This document shows, piece after piece, positions 22,668-33,937 of a DNA stretch of 64,000 bases (its first letter is position 1; each line of letters starts with the position of its first letter). The DNA lies in NCBI GenBank assembly GCA_034769895.1, contig CM068372.1, positions 370,717,258-370,781,257 of the forward strand, given 5' to 3'. Made by a program: the position numbers and the translations under genes. Source of the DNA: Magicicada septendecula (lineage: Eukaryota > Arthropoda > Insecta > Hemiptera > Cicadidae). A model generated the notes under the pieces. The model had not been told where the DNA came from. It ran no database searches and saw only the letters and a list, made by a program, of their open reading frames with translations.

Positions 22668-23716
22668 TGAAACTCTAAAAATTACTTACAAATTAATTAA
22701 ATTAACTCTTACCTTAGGGTTTTTATTCCAAGGGTCGTTCAGACGAAACTGCTGCAAAAAGGATTACTTGGATTTGATATGTTCAATAATTACGTTAACA
22801 CATGTGATACAGTCTAAAACACATACTTATTTTTATTTATCAAAAATTCGCCTTTCTTTTACGTTATTACAATCTTTCAACGATAGTACAACTGGTTGAA
22901 ATTATTTCTTATCTCTATTGAGTTTTATTTTGATTACTATTATAAGTGATATTGTTAAATAATTAAAGCATTGAAAATGAACCAATGGATAACCTCTATC
23001 TTAGCACACGCACACTCATTCTGTTACATTGATCTTTAAATAAACTTCGCCCCTGAGAGAACTCTATCGTACAAAGTATTGGTGTTATATATTTTCCTTT
23101 TATAACGAATAATCACCGGTCAGTTGGCATTGGTTTTAATATGCATATTAAAAGTTTCTAGTTACCCATACGCAGCGTACTCCTAGGGTTGGTTGCGCGA
23201 ACTGGTGTTGAATACTTGCTTCGATCTCACGCACTCCGGTACTCGTTTAATACGTTTACTGTTTGTGTTGAAAGGCCCTTACTGTTTTATTGGTTCCACA
23301 TTATACATTATGATTAAGTCGGCCGACATAATTTTATTCGCACTAATTTTTTGCAGACTGGCCGCGCGTTATACTGTTTTTATGTATAGATAGATAGATA
23401 GGCCTACTAATTATTTCAGCCTATCTTACACTCCCGAGGCCACTATTTTTCAATTCACAAAACTTTACTGTCTGAGGCTGGCTGTCTGTTGTGCACTCTC
23501 TAATGACACACAGCAGACTGTAGACTGTGTCACAAGGCTGCTGCTGGTGGTTACGCAATGCGTCTGGCAATTGTTTTGGCTGACTGTATGTATGTTGCAT
23601 TGCTGTACTGGAGGCTCCTTACAGGTGAAAGTCTGGCAATTTGAAAAGTGCTTAATATGACGATTTAAATGAATATAAAATTACACGGGGGTGGCTCACA
23701 ATTCTGTACCGTTACA
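22668..23716 (-). repeat. Right LTR (1049 bp), inverted orientation
   Basis: Read on the minus strand it runs from TGTAACGGTACA at 23716 to AGTTTCA at 22668, then one base and the start of the PBS. So it is a sense-oriented LTR-PBS pointing back at the left one. Its inner 675 bp match the left LTR almost exactly in the stretches compared. Its outer about 370 bp are mostly different and include a TAGA/TATC microsatellite at 23385-23400. Confidence 0.75.
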
Positions 23717-24098
23717 CGTTGTACGACATGGGGTGAATATATCCGTGCCGATGACTATCAGCTGTTGAATTAAAATATCTTTAAAATAATTATTATTAGA
23801 ATATGAAACAAAATAATTTTCATAACTTATGTTTAGATGTGGCAAATGAACTCTCACCAACATTAAACAACCAGAAAGGCACAGGGCTCTATCTGAGCTG
23901 TATCACATGAACACTTCGTGGTTATGTCTGCCTGTCTGCGTGCGTCGAGCAGTCACATGCTCACTGGCTGTCAGTGCTGGGTGTGTACTGTGTAGTCATG
24001 TAGTGATGAGACGGCAGTCGGCAACTCAACTGCTCAGTCTGTATCAGTGAGTCTTGCAGAGCAGTGCGATTCGGTAGCTTCTGCTGTGTTTACTGATA

Positions 24099-25440
24099 TT
24101 GCGCGATGACATTGAAGAGCAGCTGGTTTGTGAAATTAAAAAGTCTCCATATTTCAGTTTGCAGTGTGATGAAAGTACCGACGTTGCTCAATGCTGCCAG
24201 TTACTAGTTTTTGTTCGGTATTTAGGAGACAACAACACAATCAAGGAAGAACTTTTAATATCCGAAGAGTTGAAAACAACATCGACAGGAAAAGATATCA
24301 TGAAAATCATTTGTGATTACTTTGAGAGGCATGGCATTGAGTGGAAGAGGCTGGCTGGATTTTGTACCGACGGAGCCCCTGCTATGCTAGGATCACGTTC
24401 AGGCTTAGCAACGTTGGTGAGAGAGAAGAACCCCTCCACAGTGACGATGCACTGCATAATTCATCGCCAAGCATTAGCATCAAAAACATTGCCGGAAGAC
24501 TTGTCGAATACAATGAAATTGGCCATAAAGATGGTGAACGCTGTTAAAAGTAGTGCGTTATACACTCGTATTTTCAAAAAGTTATGTGCAGCATTAGACT
24601 CTGAGCACGAGACATACTTTTTCATACTGAGGTTCGTTGGCTGTCAAAAGGCAATATGATGGCACGCTTATATGAGTTGATAAAAGAGCTAAAAGTATTT
24701 TATATTGAGACGAAAATGCAGCATTTCTTGGAACAATCGAGTGAACCAACTTTTGTGATGCAACTCCCATATCTAGTAGATATTTTTGGCCATTTGAACC
24801 AGCTGAACTTAACAACTTCAAGGTTCTGGAAACGAAAAGTTTGAAGGTGTTGGTAATATATTTGTATTCGAGGACAAACTTCGTTTGTTTTTGTGTAAAA
24901 CTGATCTCTGGATAGCCAAAGTTGAAGAGAAAAACTTTCAATCTTTCCCGACTTTGAAAACCCTTGCTGACAACGGGGACTACGCCACTGTTACAGACAA
25001 GGTACAACATAACGTACTCAGTCACTTAGGAACTCTCAAGGATGAATTTGCTCATTATTTCCCTGAATATGGTAGCAGTGAGACTCAAGCTATAAAAAAA
25101 CTGATTCGAAATCCTTTCATTGTCAAGCCTAAGGATCTCCCTGATAATATTCAAGAGGAGGTTATTGAACTTCAAAATTACAGTAACTTCAAGGACTCGT
25201 TTGAATCTGGTGTAAACCTAGAAGAGTTGTGATGTAAAAAAGCCATATCTTACCCAAACATTCGGCAAGCAGCTTTGCGGTATCTCATGGTGTTTTCAAC
25301 AACATTTTTGTGTGAGCAGGGATTCTTGACTTTATTGTTGATTAAAAACAAAGAAATCGGCTAGGTACTAGCAGTGATTTGAGATTAGCTCTAAGCAAGA
25401 GCCTAACTCCTAGAATTCCTCAGCTTGTCAAACAAATTCG
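24099..25440 (+). pseudogene. hAT transposase, SCAND3/ZBED5-like, broken
   Basis: Fragments in three successive open pieces (24099-24659, 24656-24844, 24885-25232, the middle one in another frame) match the RNase-H-like core of hAT transposases related to SCAND3/ZBED5. Motifs include QCDESTDVAQCCQLLVFVRY with the first catalytic Asp, FCTDGAPAMLGSRSG with the second, HCIIHRQALASKTLP, and LWIAKVEEKNFQSFP. Degraded hATC-dimerisation-like sequence runs to about 25440. The N-terminal BED zinc finger is missing. The frameshifts and internal stops mean no active transposase. It lies inside the hAT ends at 13091 and 25813. Confidence 0.8.
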
Positions 25441-26163
25441 TGCACAAAAGTCACACTGAGAAAAACATTGAGGTAAAATTTTTTTTAACGTCCTTTTCAA
25501 ACAAAATTGTTGTTTTAACATAAATTTGTAATTGAGACTTTCTATAATATGTAGTAGGCTATACATTATAAAAAAGTAATTTTTATTTATTAAATAATTT
25601 GTAATTAAGTTGTACTGTACACTAATTAATAGTAATAACAAATAATGTGTTCTAAAAAACTGTTTTACTTAATCACCTTTGAATTTGGTTATGGGGAAGG
25701 CGCTGAGGAAGGGTTACAACTGATAGGGGGTATGGCGGGGGGTAGGGGTGGTCCATACATGATTCAATTGCAGGCTGAGTGGTCCGCAGACTTCTACGGG
25801 TTGGGAACCACTGTATTATACAGACACAATGCATCTGAATTCACTGGAAATTGGGTACGCCCAATTTGAAATTGAATACACCCAAAATTGGTACGCAAAG
25901 TATTATGAGAGCTGAAACAATATCCAATAGTCGCACAGTGAAATGAATTACAGTAAGCTTAGAACACCTATTCTCAAAAGAGGAATGTTTCGCTTATGCT
26001 AAACTCTACAAAAAATTTCAACCTTATTAATGAAGCATGGTGTTTAGAATGTGACTCTTTTAATAAACACAAATGCTTTCAACAATTATTAAAAGCAAAA
26101 CAGTTAAAAAAATAAATGTACAAACAATATTTATAAACATAACAGGCAATTTTAACAAGTTAC

Positions 26164-26292
26164 CCTGAAATCCTTGCTTACTAGGATCGGCACCATGGTT
26201 TAGCAGTGTACCGCTCAACAACTCGTGACCATACAGAGCAGCAATATGTAATGCTGTACATCCGTTCTTGTCCACACTGTCCACAAAGGCAC
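26164..26292 (-). CDS. Ankyrin-repeat exon, second in window (PP6 ankyrin subunit-like)
   Basis: Internal exon of 129 bp, phase 1 to phase 1. On the minus strand the acceptor is GGACAG before 26292 and the donor is GTAACT after 26164. The first two bases complete a Gly codon begun at the end of the 55341 exon. The translation includes NGCTALHIAALYGHELL and then LLNHGADPSKQGF, one full ankyrin repeat and the start of the next. It closely follows the corresponding repeats of ANKRD28/44/52 proteins. The reading frame is clean and intron phases agree on both sides, so the gene is probably expressed. Confidence 0.85.
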
Positions 26293-26426
26293 CTGTCCAA
26301 TGGCACACACAAAAACAGTTTATTACTCAAACAGATTATTAAGTAAACCTTATACTTATGCTAATTTTATAAAAGTTATAAATATGCAAGTTACACTAAT
26401 ACAAGCATGCATGTGTATGCATGCAC

Positions 26427-26521
26427 TCTCTCTCTCTCTCTCTCTCTCTCTAGTGTTCGAGATAAGGGCTGATTCTGATTGTTACTACCCTCAACATGAA
26501 GGAAAGTAATTATTTTCCTAA

Positions 26522-26583
<62 letters not shown>
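26427..26583. repeat. CT and GT microsatellites with HINE-like relic
   Basis: (CT)n at about 26427-26450 and a 59-bp (TG)n run at about 26525-26583. The bases between and just after them resemble the minus-strand right end of the HINE-like repeat, so the TG run probably grew from that element's internal microsatellite. Confidence 0.6.
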
Positions 26584-26585
<2 letters not shown>

Positions 26586-27012
26586 AATTTTTTTCTGTGG
26601 CGAACAATAACTGCCGTTTAATTCCGATAGCTAATTAATACTTTTCAAAATTGTTTAAAAACGTAAAATTATTAATATTTACTCGGTAAATGTTTCGAAG
26701 AAGAAGTGTAAATACGAGATATAATTTCTCCTAATAACTATGTAATTAACTAAGAGTAAAAAGAGTGTCTAAAATACTAAACAAGCTCCCAAATTTTTTT
26801 TTTTTTGATTCAGCTATATTGTGGGCACAGTGCAACTTTGTAGATCACTTTCAGCATATAAGGAAACACTCATAATTAAACCGAAGGTAAAATTCAGCTT
26901 TTGGTCTTAGGTTTTCGTATGTACCTACAGAATAACCTACACATTTTACAATTTCAGTTATTGATTAGCTTTCAGAATGGTAATTAAGCACTGTATAAAA
27001 AATTCGAAAAAA

Positions 27013-27605
27013 TATACTACTATCAAATAGCGAGTGCGGCTGGGCGAGGGTCAGCCTCACTCACCAACACGCAGCCTGCACACATACACACACACACACA
27101 CAAGCGCAGGGGGTTAGGAGCGGCCGAATTCTCGCCGCATTAGTCACCTAGTGGACTTCAGTTGATCAAACTTTGATTTATTTTATTTTATATTTTGTCT
27201 TAATATGTTAAATATATATCAATTCTACACACCATTACAAGAAAAATGATACTAAACAATCTATAATTTACTGAAATGGAGCCTTGAATTATAAATTAAA
27301 GTATATTACGAATACAGTACATGAATTTTGAGTTGCTTTTTACCCGACATTGGCAATTTCAGTAAATTATAGATTATTTGGTATCATTTTTCTTGTAATG
27401 GTGTGTAGAATTGATATATATTAAACATTTTAAGATAAAATGTCAAATAAAATAAATCAAAGTTTGATCAACTGAAGTCCACTAGGTGACAAATGCGGCG
27501 AGAATCTGGCCGCTCCTAATCCCCTGTGCTTGTGTGTGTGTGGGCTGCTTGTTTGTGAGTGAGACTGACCCTCGCCCAGCAGCACTTGCTATTTGATAAT
27601 AGTAT
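27013..27605. mobile_element. Foldback/MITE-like inverted repeat
   Basis: Two arms of about 265 bp (27013-27277) and 250 bp (27356-27605) are reverse complements over nearly their whole length, around a 78-bp spacer. Each arm carries a CA/GT microsatellite of different length. There is no coding capacity and I cannot assign a superfamily. Confidence 0.75.
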
Positions 27606-27696
27606 AAATACGAAACTAAAAACCATCTACATCAAAAGGACATCTGCGTAAAATTCAAATAGCAGCAAAAACCTCTTTAGGCTAATGTAGATTTTT

Positions 27697-28439
27697 ACTT
27701 CCACATTCCGTAAGGAAATGGAAGTATGGTGATCGCGAATAAAATCGTATTCAAGATAAGGGCTGATTATGATTGTACTACCCTCAAAACATGAAGAACA
27801 GTCATTTTCCAAAAAGTGTCTGTGTGTAGAATTTGTTTCTATGGCGAACGATAACTGCCGCAAATTCACACAGAATCAAATAATTTTTTGCTTTAAGTGC
27901 CAGAGTTGTAGAGGACTCAAGGTCTATTGATTTTGGTGAAGATCGGTTAACGGGAAGGGGTAGTTTACCAGCAACATTTTATGTTTTAACAAGAGTAAAG
28001 TCCTTGAATTTGATCCTGAAAAGAAGGTCATAATAATCCACTATAGAAAGGTAGATGAAATGTTTATAAATGAAAAGGTAGTTGAAGGGGGAGGGGGTAA
28101 GTTTCTATAAACGAAAAGGGTAGTTGAAGGGGGGGGGTAAGTTTTTATATGTGTACTACGTTATCGGCAACAAAGAAGTAGTTTTTTGTTAAAATTCTTT
28201 CCCGGGCTGTTTGGCCGTGGTCCAATATTTTCTGCAAAACCAGACGTTTCAGCAGTGCCATCACTGCCATCATCAGTGAAAATCGAGTGAGCTAACGTGA
28301 GGTGGTATACATTAGTGACCACAGTACTGTGGTTAAGGCTGAGGATAGAAGTAGTTTCTATAGGAATATTTCATTTTGAAAATGATTTTAAATATAAATC
28401 TTAGAACATGGAAGTCATGTATGGTTCTCCATACCGATA
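27697..28439 (-). mobile_element. HINE-like element, long form, degenerate
   Basis: Read on the minus strand: left end (TATCGGTATGGAG at 28439), a hammerhead-containing segment, a spacer with a repeated GTAGTTGAAGGGGG unit, about one ~160-bp monomer, and the right-end hairpin at 27697. It is more diverged than the array copies. Confidence 0.65.
28228..28292 (-). ncRNA. Hammerhead ribozyme-like motif (best copy)
   Basis: On the minus strand CTGATGA (28276-28270) is followed by a helix II stem-loop (GCAGT...ACTGC) and GAAAC-GTC (28250-28243). That is the type I hammerhead core with a helix III of only two base pairs, the form known from Penelope-like elements. The flanks can form helix I next to the core (CA with TG, then TTTT with AAAA across a bulge). 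Cleavage is predicted after the C of GTC. Activity is inferred. Confidence 0.6.
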
Positions 28440-28734
28440 TTTTGCTATTGAAATACATCGTAGTTTCCTCAGTTTGTATCCCCACATTGGAGTTGCCCCT
28501 AAGAAGGACCTCTCTGCTGACACATTTGCTGTAGAATATACCTTTTGACAGTGTATTTAGAAAGTCCTTGATAAGCAGGAATGTTTGTAAAATGTTATCT
28601 TTTCCAAGTTTGTTCACTTTGTATAAATGGTGATACGCATGTGTGTACAACACTGAGTTAAGCCACATCGATAACTTGACACAAGTGAAATGTCTTCAGC
28701 TGTAGTTGTACCCCAGTGACAACAGTAGTTTTCA

Positions 28735-28900
28735 TACTAGTTTCTTCTTCTCCTTCCAAAGCACTATAAGCCTCTGCAGGGACCTTGGCTTCCTCCACTC
28801 ACTTCATCCTGCTATGCATCTGCAATTCCTGAGTTCCATCCTCCCCCAAATCCACTTTCACCTTTTGTAGGCATTGCCTTCATGGTCTTCCTACCTGCAC
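28735..28900 (-). pseudogene. Possible LINE ORF2 3'-terminal fragment
   Basis: The minus strand reads a short degraded segment with GRP, a K-V-x-x-DL phrase and a later VEEAK. This resembles the extreme C-terminus of insect non-LTR retrotransposon ORF2 proteins. It is short and broken, with no RT motif. Confidence 0.3.
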
Positions 28901-29270
28901 TTCACTCCTCCTACTTTGCCATACAGGAATCTCTTTGGTTGTGCCTGTCTCAACCTAGTCTCTCCATACTCCCTAACAAGACAACACTCTAGACTAAATA
29001 ATAAATTATATTATTTCCCCTGCTTAGCATCTATCTCACAGCTGTTCTTCGACCTCCAAATTTTTCTTTCTTTTACAGGGCCATAAAATTTCCTTTTTTT
29101 ATTCAAAAAGTTTTTAAAGTGAGGTTATTTGCTGTATTTTTAGTGTCTGCATTTCTCATCTCTACACATTTCATTTGTATTCTGGTGTAAATTTACTAAT
29201 AATTGAAAATAACTTTATTTATTTAACCATAAAATACTTAAACTTCACAAATTCCAAAATGCTTACCTGC

Positions 29271-29605
29271 ACGTGGTCCAGGATCTTTTATCGCGAACTC
29301 GTGACCTGTAAGAGTGGTTATGGGGTTGTATTACTTAATAAATCTCTACTCATTTATTGCATTTAACCAACCTTGTTTATTGAAATTATCTTTAACATCT
29401 CTCTCTGCTTTCTTTACAAAGTTATTCTTCTCTTAACACTTATACATCCCCCCAAAACGTTGGTTACTTTATTTATAGCAAAGGCTCTATTTTATGCGCC
29501 CTTTCTGAACATTGTTTTGCCCTATCGTTTATATATCTTTAACAACAATATAAAAAAAATATATTATTTCAACTTATTGCTAGAATATCTATATCTAATA
29601 AAAGG
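29271..29605 (-). repeat. Older LTR, left fragment split by the 29606 element
   Basis: TGTAAGAGTGG at 29307 is the end of an LTR in minus orientation. Its other part resumes at 48742 and runs to CCCGTTACA at 49635. The leader beside it (29271-29306) has a near copy at 55829-55866. Confidence 0.5.
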
Positions 29606-30271
29606 TGAAGTATTAATGGGTAATTAATAATTAAATTCGTTCCTGTTCAGGCGTCGACTGAAGTATGTTCAGTAATTAAATATTTAAATTCGTCCTTAGT
29701 TCGGACTCTAACTAAAACTGTGTTGTATTTATTATGTAATACTTGACTTTACGTATTGCAAGGTTAACCAGGATATTGTTCAGTGTACTTGGCAGAGAAT
29801 AATAGGCAAATACAAATTAACACATAAATATTCATAAAGTTAATATAAAATATTATTTTATTTCTTTAACATGAGATTCATTTCTTTTTCTACGTATTTC
29901 TATATAATTACGTTACGACATACTGTGATGTTATAGGATGTTACTGTGTCCATTGATGTTATCAACTAAACATATTAAAAAGAAAACCAAATCTTGAAAT
30001 ACAGATTAAATACAGTAGACCTTAAATTTACTTAACGTAAACCAGTGCTTATTATTTTTATTCTCTTTATGTTAACTCTCACTCACTCACACATTCTTTC
30101 TTTAGATTACCCTTTTAATTAATAGCGCTTTTCTTCTTTATTTTATCAAAATTTAAACAACTGGATGATAGGTTAAAATTTTTTCAACATATAAAAAGTT
30201 TCAAAAGGTACTCATCCTCGTGGACTATAAAAGCTTCAAATTATAGACCCTCATCAGTCTGTACCGTTACA
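29606..30271 (-). repeat. 3' LTR (666 bp)
   Basis: Matches both ends of the 5' LTR at 47650-48741 but lacks about 430 bp, corresponding to 48208 to about 48700 there. So it carries either an internal U3 deletion or the other LTR an insertion. Confidence 0.75.
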
Positions 30272-30274
30272 ATA

Positions 30275-30285
30275 CCCCCCCCCCC
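30275..30285 (-). other. Polypurine tract
   Basis: A run of 11 C on the plus strand, that is G11 on the minus strand. It lies 3 nt before the 3' LTR start and is preceded by a hairpin-forming CAATGAGAG/CTCTCATTG pair. Confidence 0.65.
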
Positions 30286-32816
30286 AATGAGAGGTTTTCT
30301 GTCGAAACAGAAAAACTCTCATTGCCTAAAAAAAAAACTTAAAGAGGACCAGCAAGGATAAGGTGCCAATAACCCCCCTTACATCCTTACTAAAATCATG
30401 GGTAACTTACCACCCTAGTCCGCCAACTATGGCTGCACCTGAATGACATTACTGGACTTCCCTTGTCGAGATCCCAACTCCATAAGGTCAGACAGGCACC
30501 CGCCACAGTATTACCAAACTCTGTAACATTCAATAAAAAATCAATAACTGGTCTTTTACTTGTTCCACATCCCCGACTGGTTTGCTTTCCTCTTAGCCCG
30601 TACTGGTTTGCGTTAAGAAGCACTGGTTGCATCTATTCGTATATCCTTACCATACGTATATTACATTTGTATATTCAAATAAACATTCTTATTTTACAAA
30701 AACCTAACCTCAAAATAAGCATTACCATTTAGGTTAACATCTGACTACAATCTATTAGCAGTATATAACTTTTTATTTCAATTTCCATTAATTAAATATT
30801 TTACCTGTTTGTCTGGTATTATCATTTCAAATCAAAAATTAGATTATTCAATTTCTATCATTGCATTTCCATCAGTTATCATTTATTTTATAATTCAAAT
30901 CAAAAGAAATCTAAGTTCATTATCAAAAATTCACATTTTAATTTAATTAGATCATCTCTTTCAATTAATTACTTTAATTACATTACTTAAAACCTTTTAC
31001 ATTAACTAAATCCCTTCACCTAAATTTTAATTACCTTATAATTAAACACTGTAAGTTACTTCAAAACAATCTTAATGCATTTAACTTCATCTTGTATTTA
31101 TTTACTTTATAACAAAAATTCCTCCATCATCTTTATAACCTGCATATCTAAACTTTTAAATTTACTACCAAATTCCTATCTTTTAACTGAATTTAATTTT
31201 CATTCTACACACATTCATAATTATATACTGACAATTATTAAAAAATAAAAAACTTATTACTACCATAAAATCAATTGCAACTATAAATTGGATTACAACA
31301 ATATAATATACACAGAATACTATGAATCAGCTGATATCTTATCAAAGTAGATAACCTCATATAGAGAACATGAAAACATAATACAACTTTAATTCAATTT
31401 TTTAATTAAATTTTCCAACTGTTACATTATAATTTCTACTCAGATTTTTTTCCCCCCATTAAGATTCATAGTTATTATCTACATTATAAAGCATACTACT
31501 TCGGTTATTTTTTATACAATACAAAATGTGATTATATACTACACAGAAAATTATTCCATACAAGAGATACATAAATCATCACAACCTCCTCCAGTACTTC
31601 AGTACGATTAGCACAATTTATTACAATAATTATCAATGTTATCTTCTCTTTATTCAGTCAGAGCTTACTTATTAACAACTTAACAATCTTCTTCCACACA
31701 CACTATGCCCCCCCCTGGACTGTAGCACCCAGTTGCCTCCACAAGAACTGAAGTTTATTTAGGGTGTAGACGCTGCCTACACCGTTGTTGCTTCAGCGTT
31801 ACAAAACATTCGGCATTACTGATGTCCGAGGACACCAGTAATCCTACTAAAATTTAGTTATATGCCCTTAAGACGGTCTACCATCCCATTCGATGGATAG
31901 CTGCTGTTCCATAGTTATGGTGATTCCCCTGATTTACCCCCCCGGTTAATTTTTAAAGTCCCCTCTTACAATGATAACCAGGTATGGCCAGACTTAGGCA
32001 GCGCGTAACATAATGTGCCCTGACCCTAGCCGGTTAAAGATGAACCAATTCCACGGTCAGGGTTCGGTGAGGCCGTGACCACCCGAAAGTAGGGAATCAC
32101 ATGTTCATGATATATATGTTACCTATACTCAATTACCTCCTAATCAATTAGACACTTTATACTTCTCATGATCAACATAATACACCACAATAAACAATCA
32201 ACATGAACATAATCATTGTTACATTAACATACACATTTTATATTCAAATTTTACTAAAATTTACACACCTTCCCTCAGTTAACTTCTTTCAAATTCATTT
32301 AATTTCCTTATTAAAACATCTTACTTTACTTCCATCTCGTTATAAAATTCCTACCTACATATGGTCAATCATTCAATCAAATAAACATGATTACTGTCAT
32401 AAATTCCCAACTATAAACATTTATCACAACAAATATAACATAAATAACCATACATTATAATAACCATATGACTCAATACCTAAACATTTTACTTTTACTC
32501 ATTTACTATTTATTATAAAGTTCAAATCTCAGAAAAATCATTTAAATTTATTACCAAAGTTCATTTATACAACATTAAATTAATTAATTCATCTCAAATT
32601 ATTTAATTCCATCAGTTTCTATAACACTAAGTTACTTTGATTACATTATTCAAATGCTTCCACATTAATAAAATCCTCTCACATACATTTTAACTACATT
32701 ATAATCAAAACACCAAGTTACTTCATTATATTATTCACAAAAAGTTCACTTCATTTAATTACATGCATTATTTTATTTCATCATGAAATTCATTTATGGC
32801 ATTTATTCATCAAAAA
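30286..32816 (-). other. 3' interior of the 29606 element
   Basis: Very AT-rich with no supported coding region. A GC-richer block at about 31700-32105 is similar on the minus strand to 21590-22050 of the 13192 element. Confidence 0.5.
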
Positions 32817-33937
32817 TATCGGTATGGAGAACCATACTTGACTTCCATGTTCTAAGTTTTATATTTAAAATCATATTCGAAATGAAATATTACCAAAGAA
32901 ACTACTTCTTTCTACTTATTGCTTCAGCCTTAACCACGGTACTGTGGTCACTAACGTATACCACCTGACGTTTTCGCACTCGATTTTCACTGATGATGGC
33001 AGTCGATGGACTGCCAAAAAGTCTGGTTTTGCAGAAAACATTGGACTACGGCTAAACAGCCGGGAAGGAATTTTAACAAAAAAACTACTTCTTTATTGGC
33101 GATAACGTAGTACACATATAAAATATTCTCCCCTCCCTAATCAACTATAATTTTCATTAATAGAAAATTACCCCCACCCCGTTCACATAACCTCTTCATT
33201 TATAGATATTTCATCCACGTTTCTACAGTGGATTATTATGACCTTCTTATTAGGATACATTATTTATCAAAATTAAGTTCTTTACTCTTGTTAAAACACA
33301 AAACGTTGCTGGTAAACTACCCCTTTCTCTTAACCAATCTTCACCAAAATCAATAGACCTTCAGTCCTCTACAATTCAGGGATGCATGCAAAAAAATATT
33401 TGATTGTGTTTGACTGTGCGACAGTTATCTTTCGTCATATAAACAATTACCCTTGTTAAAACATAAAAAATTGCAGGTAAACTACCCTCTCACTTAGCCG
33501 ATCTTCACCAAAAACAACAGATCTTGCGAACGCTACAATTCAGAGGTGTATGCAGAACATTATTTGATTCTGTTTGAATTTGCGGAGGTTATCTTTCGCA
33601 AAAAAAAATTACCCTTCTTAAAACATAAAATGTTGCTGGTAAACTACCCCTTTCCCTTAACCGACTTTCAACAAAATCAACAGACCTTGAGTTCTCTTTA
33701 ATTCAAAAAGGTATGCAAAAACATAGTCGATTCTGTTTGAATTTGCGGCAGTTATCGTTCGTCATATAAAAAATTACCCTTGTTAAAACATAAAATGATG
33801 CAGGTAAACTACCCCTTTCCCTTATCCGATCTTCACCAACACCCACAGGACTTGAGAACTCTACAATTCAGGGCTGTATGCAAAACATTATTTGATTCTG
33901 TTTGAATTTGCGGCTGTTATCGTTTGCCATAGAAAAA
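32817..33937 (+). mobile_element. HINE-like unit 1, long form with hammerhead segment
   Basis: Left end, then the long-form segment containing the hammerhead-like sequence at 32979-33040, a spacer, and about four diverged monomers. It lacks the microsatellite and R hairpin and runs straight into the next left end. Confidence 0.7.
32979..33040 (+). ncRNA. Hammerhead-like motif, decayed
   Basis: CTGATGA (32990-32996) and a perfect 6-bp helix II (GGCAGT/ACTGCC) are intact. The GAAAC that should follow reads AAAAA before GTC, so the catalytic core is probably lost. Confidence 0.5.

Larger units (their letters stand above)
13192..23716 (+). mobile_element. Ty3/gypsy-type retroelement with inverted LTRs
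   Basis: A unit of 10.5 kb starts TGTAACGGTACA and ends with the reverse complement TGTACCGTTACA. It is flanked by CGTT on both sides (13188-13191 and 23717-23720) inside the hAT. Gag, protease, RT, RNase H and integrase lie in order on the plus strand after a perfect PBS. The right LTR is a reverse-complement copy of the left one, not a direct copy. It is joined directly to the polypurine tract through 11 nt of inverted PBS. Inner LTR parts (about 13606-14284 and 22668-23342) are nearly identical in the stretches compared. Outer U3 parts share only about the first 28 bp and a short TTGTGACACAG motif. Confidence 0.82.
13091..25813 (+). mobile_element. hAT transposon interrupted by an LTR element
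   Basis: The left end CAGTGGTTCCCAACC (13091) and right end GGTTGGGAACCACTG (to 25813) are perfect terminal inverted repeats of the hAT superfamily. Both are flanked by the identical 8-bp duplication TATTATAC (13083-13090 and 25814-25821). The 12.7-kb span is inflated by the retroelement at 13192-23716. Without it the hAT is about 2.2 kb, which fits the truncated SCAND3/ZBED-type transposase at 24099-25440. Confidence 0.9.

Noticed and set aside
13192..23716. DIRS-type element, because of the inverted terminal repeats
   Set aside because: It has a DDE integrase, a retropepsin, a PBS and a 4-bp target duplication. No tyrosine recombinase is seen.
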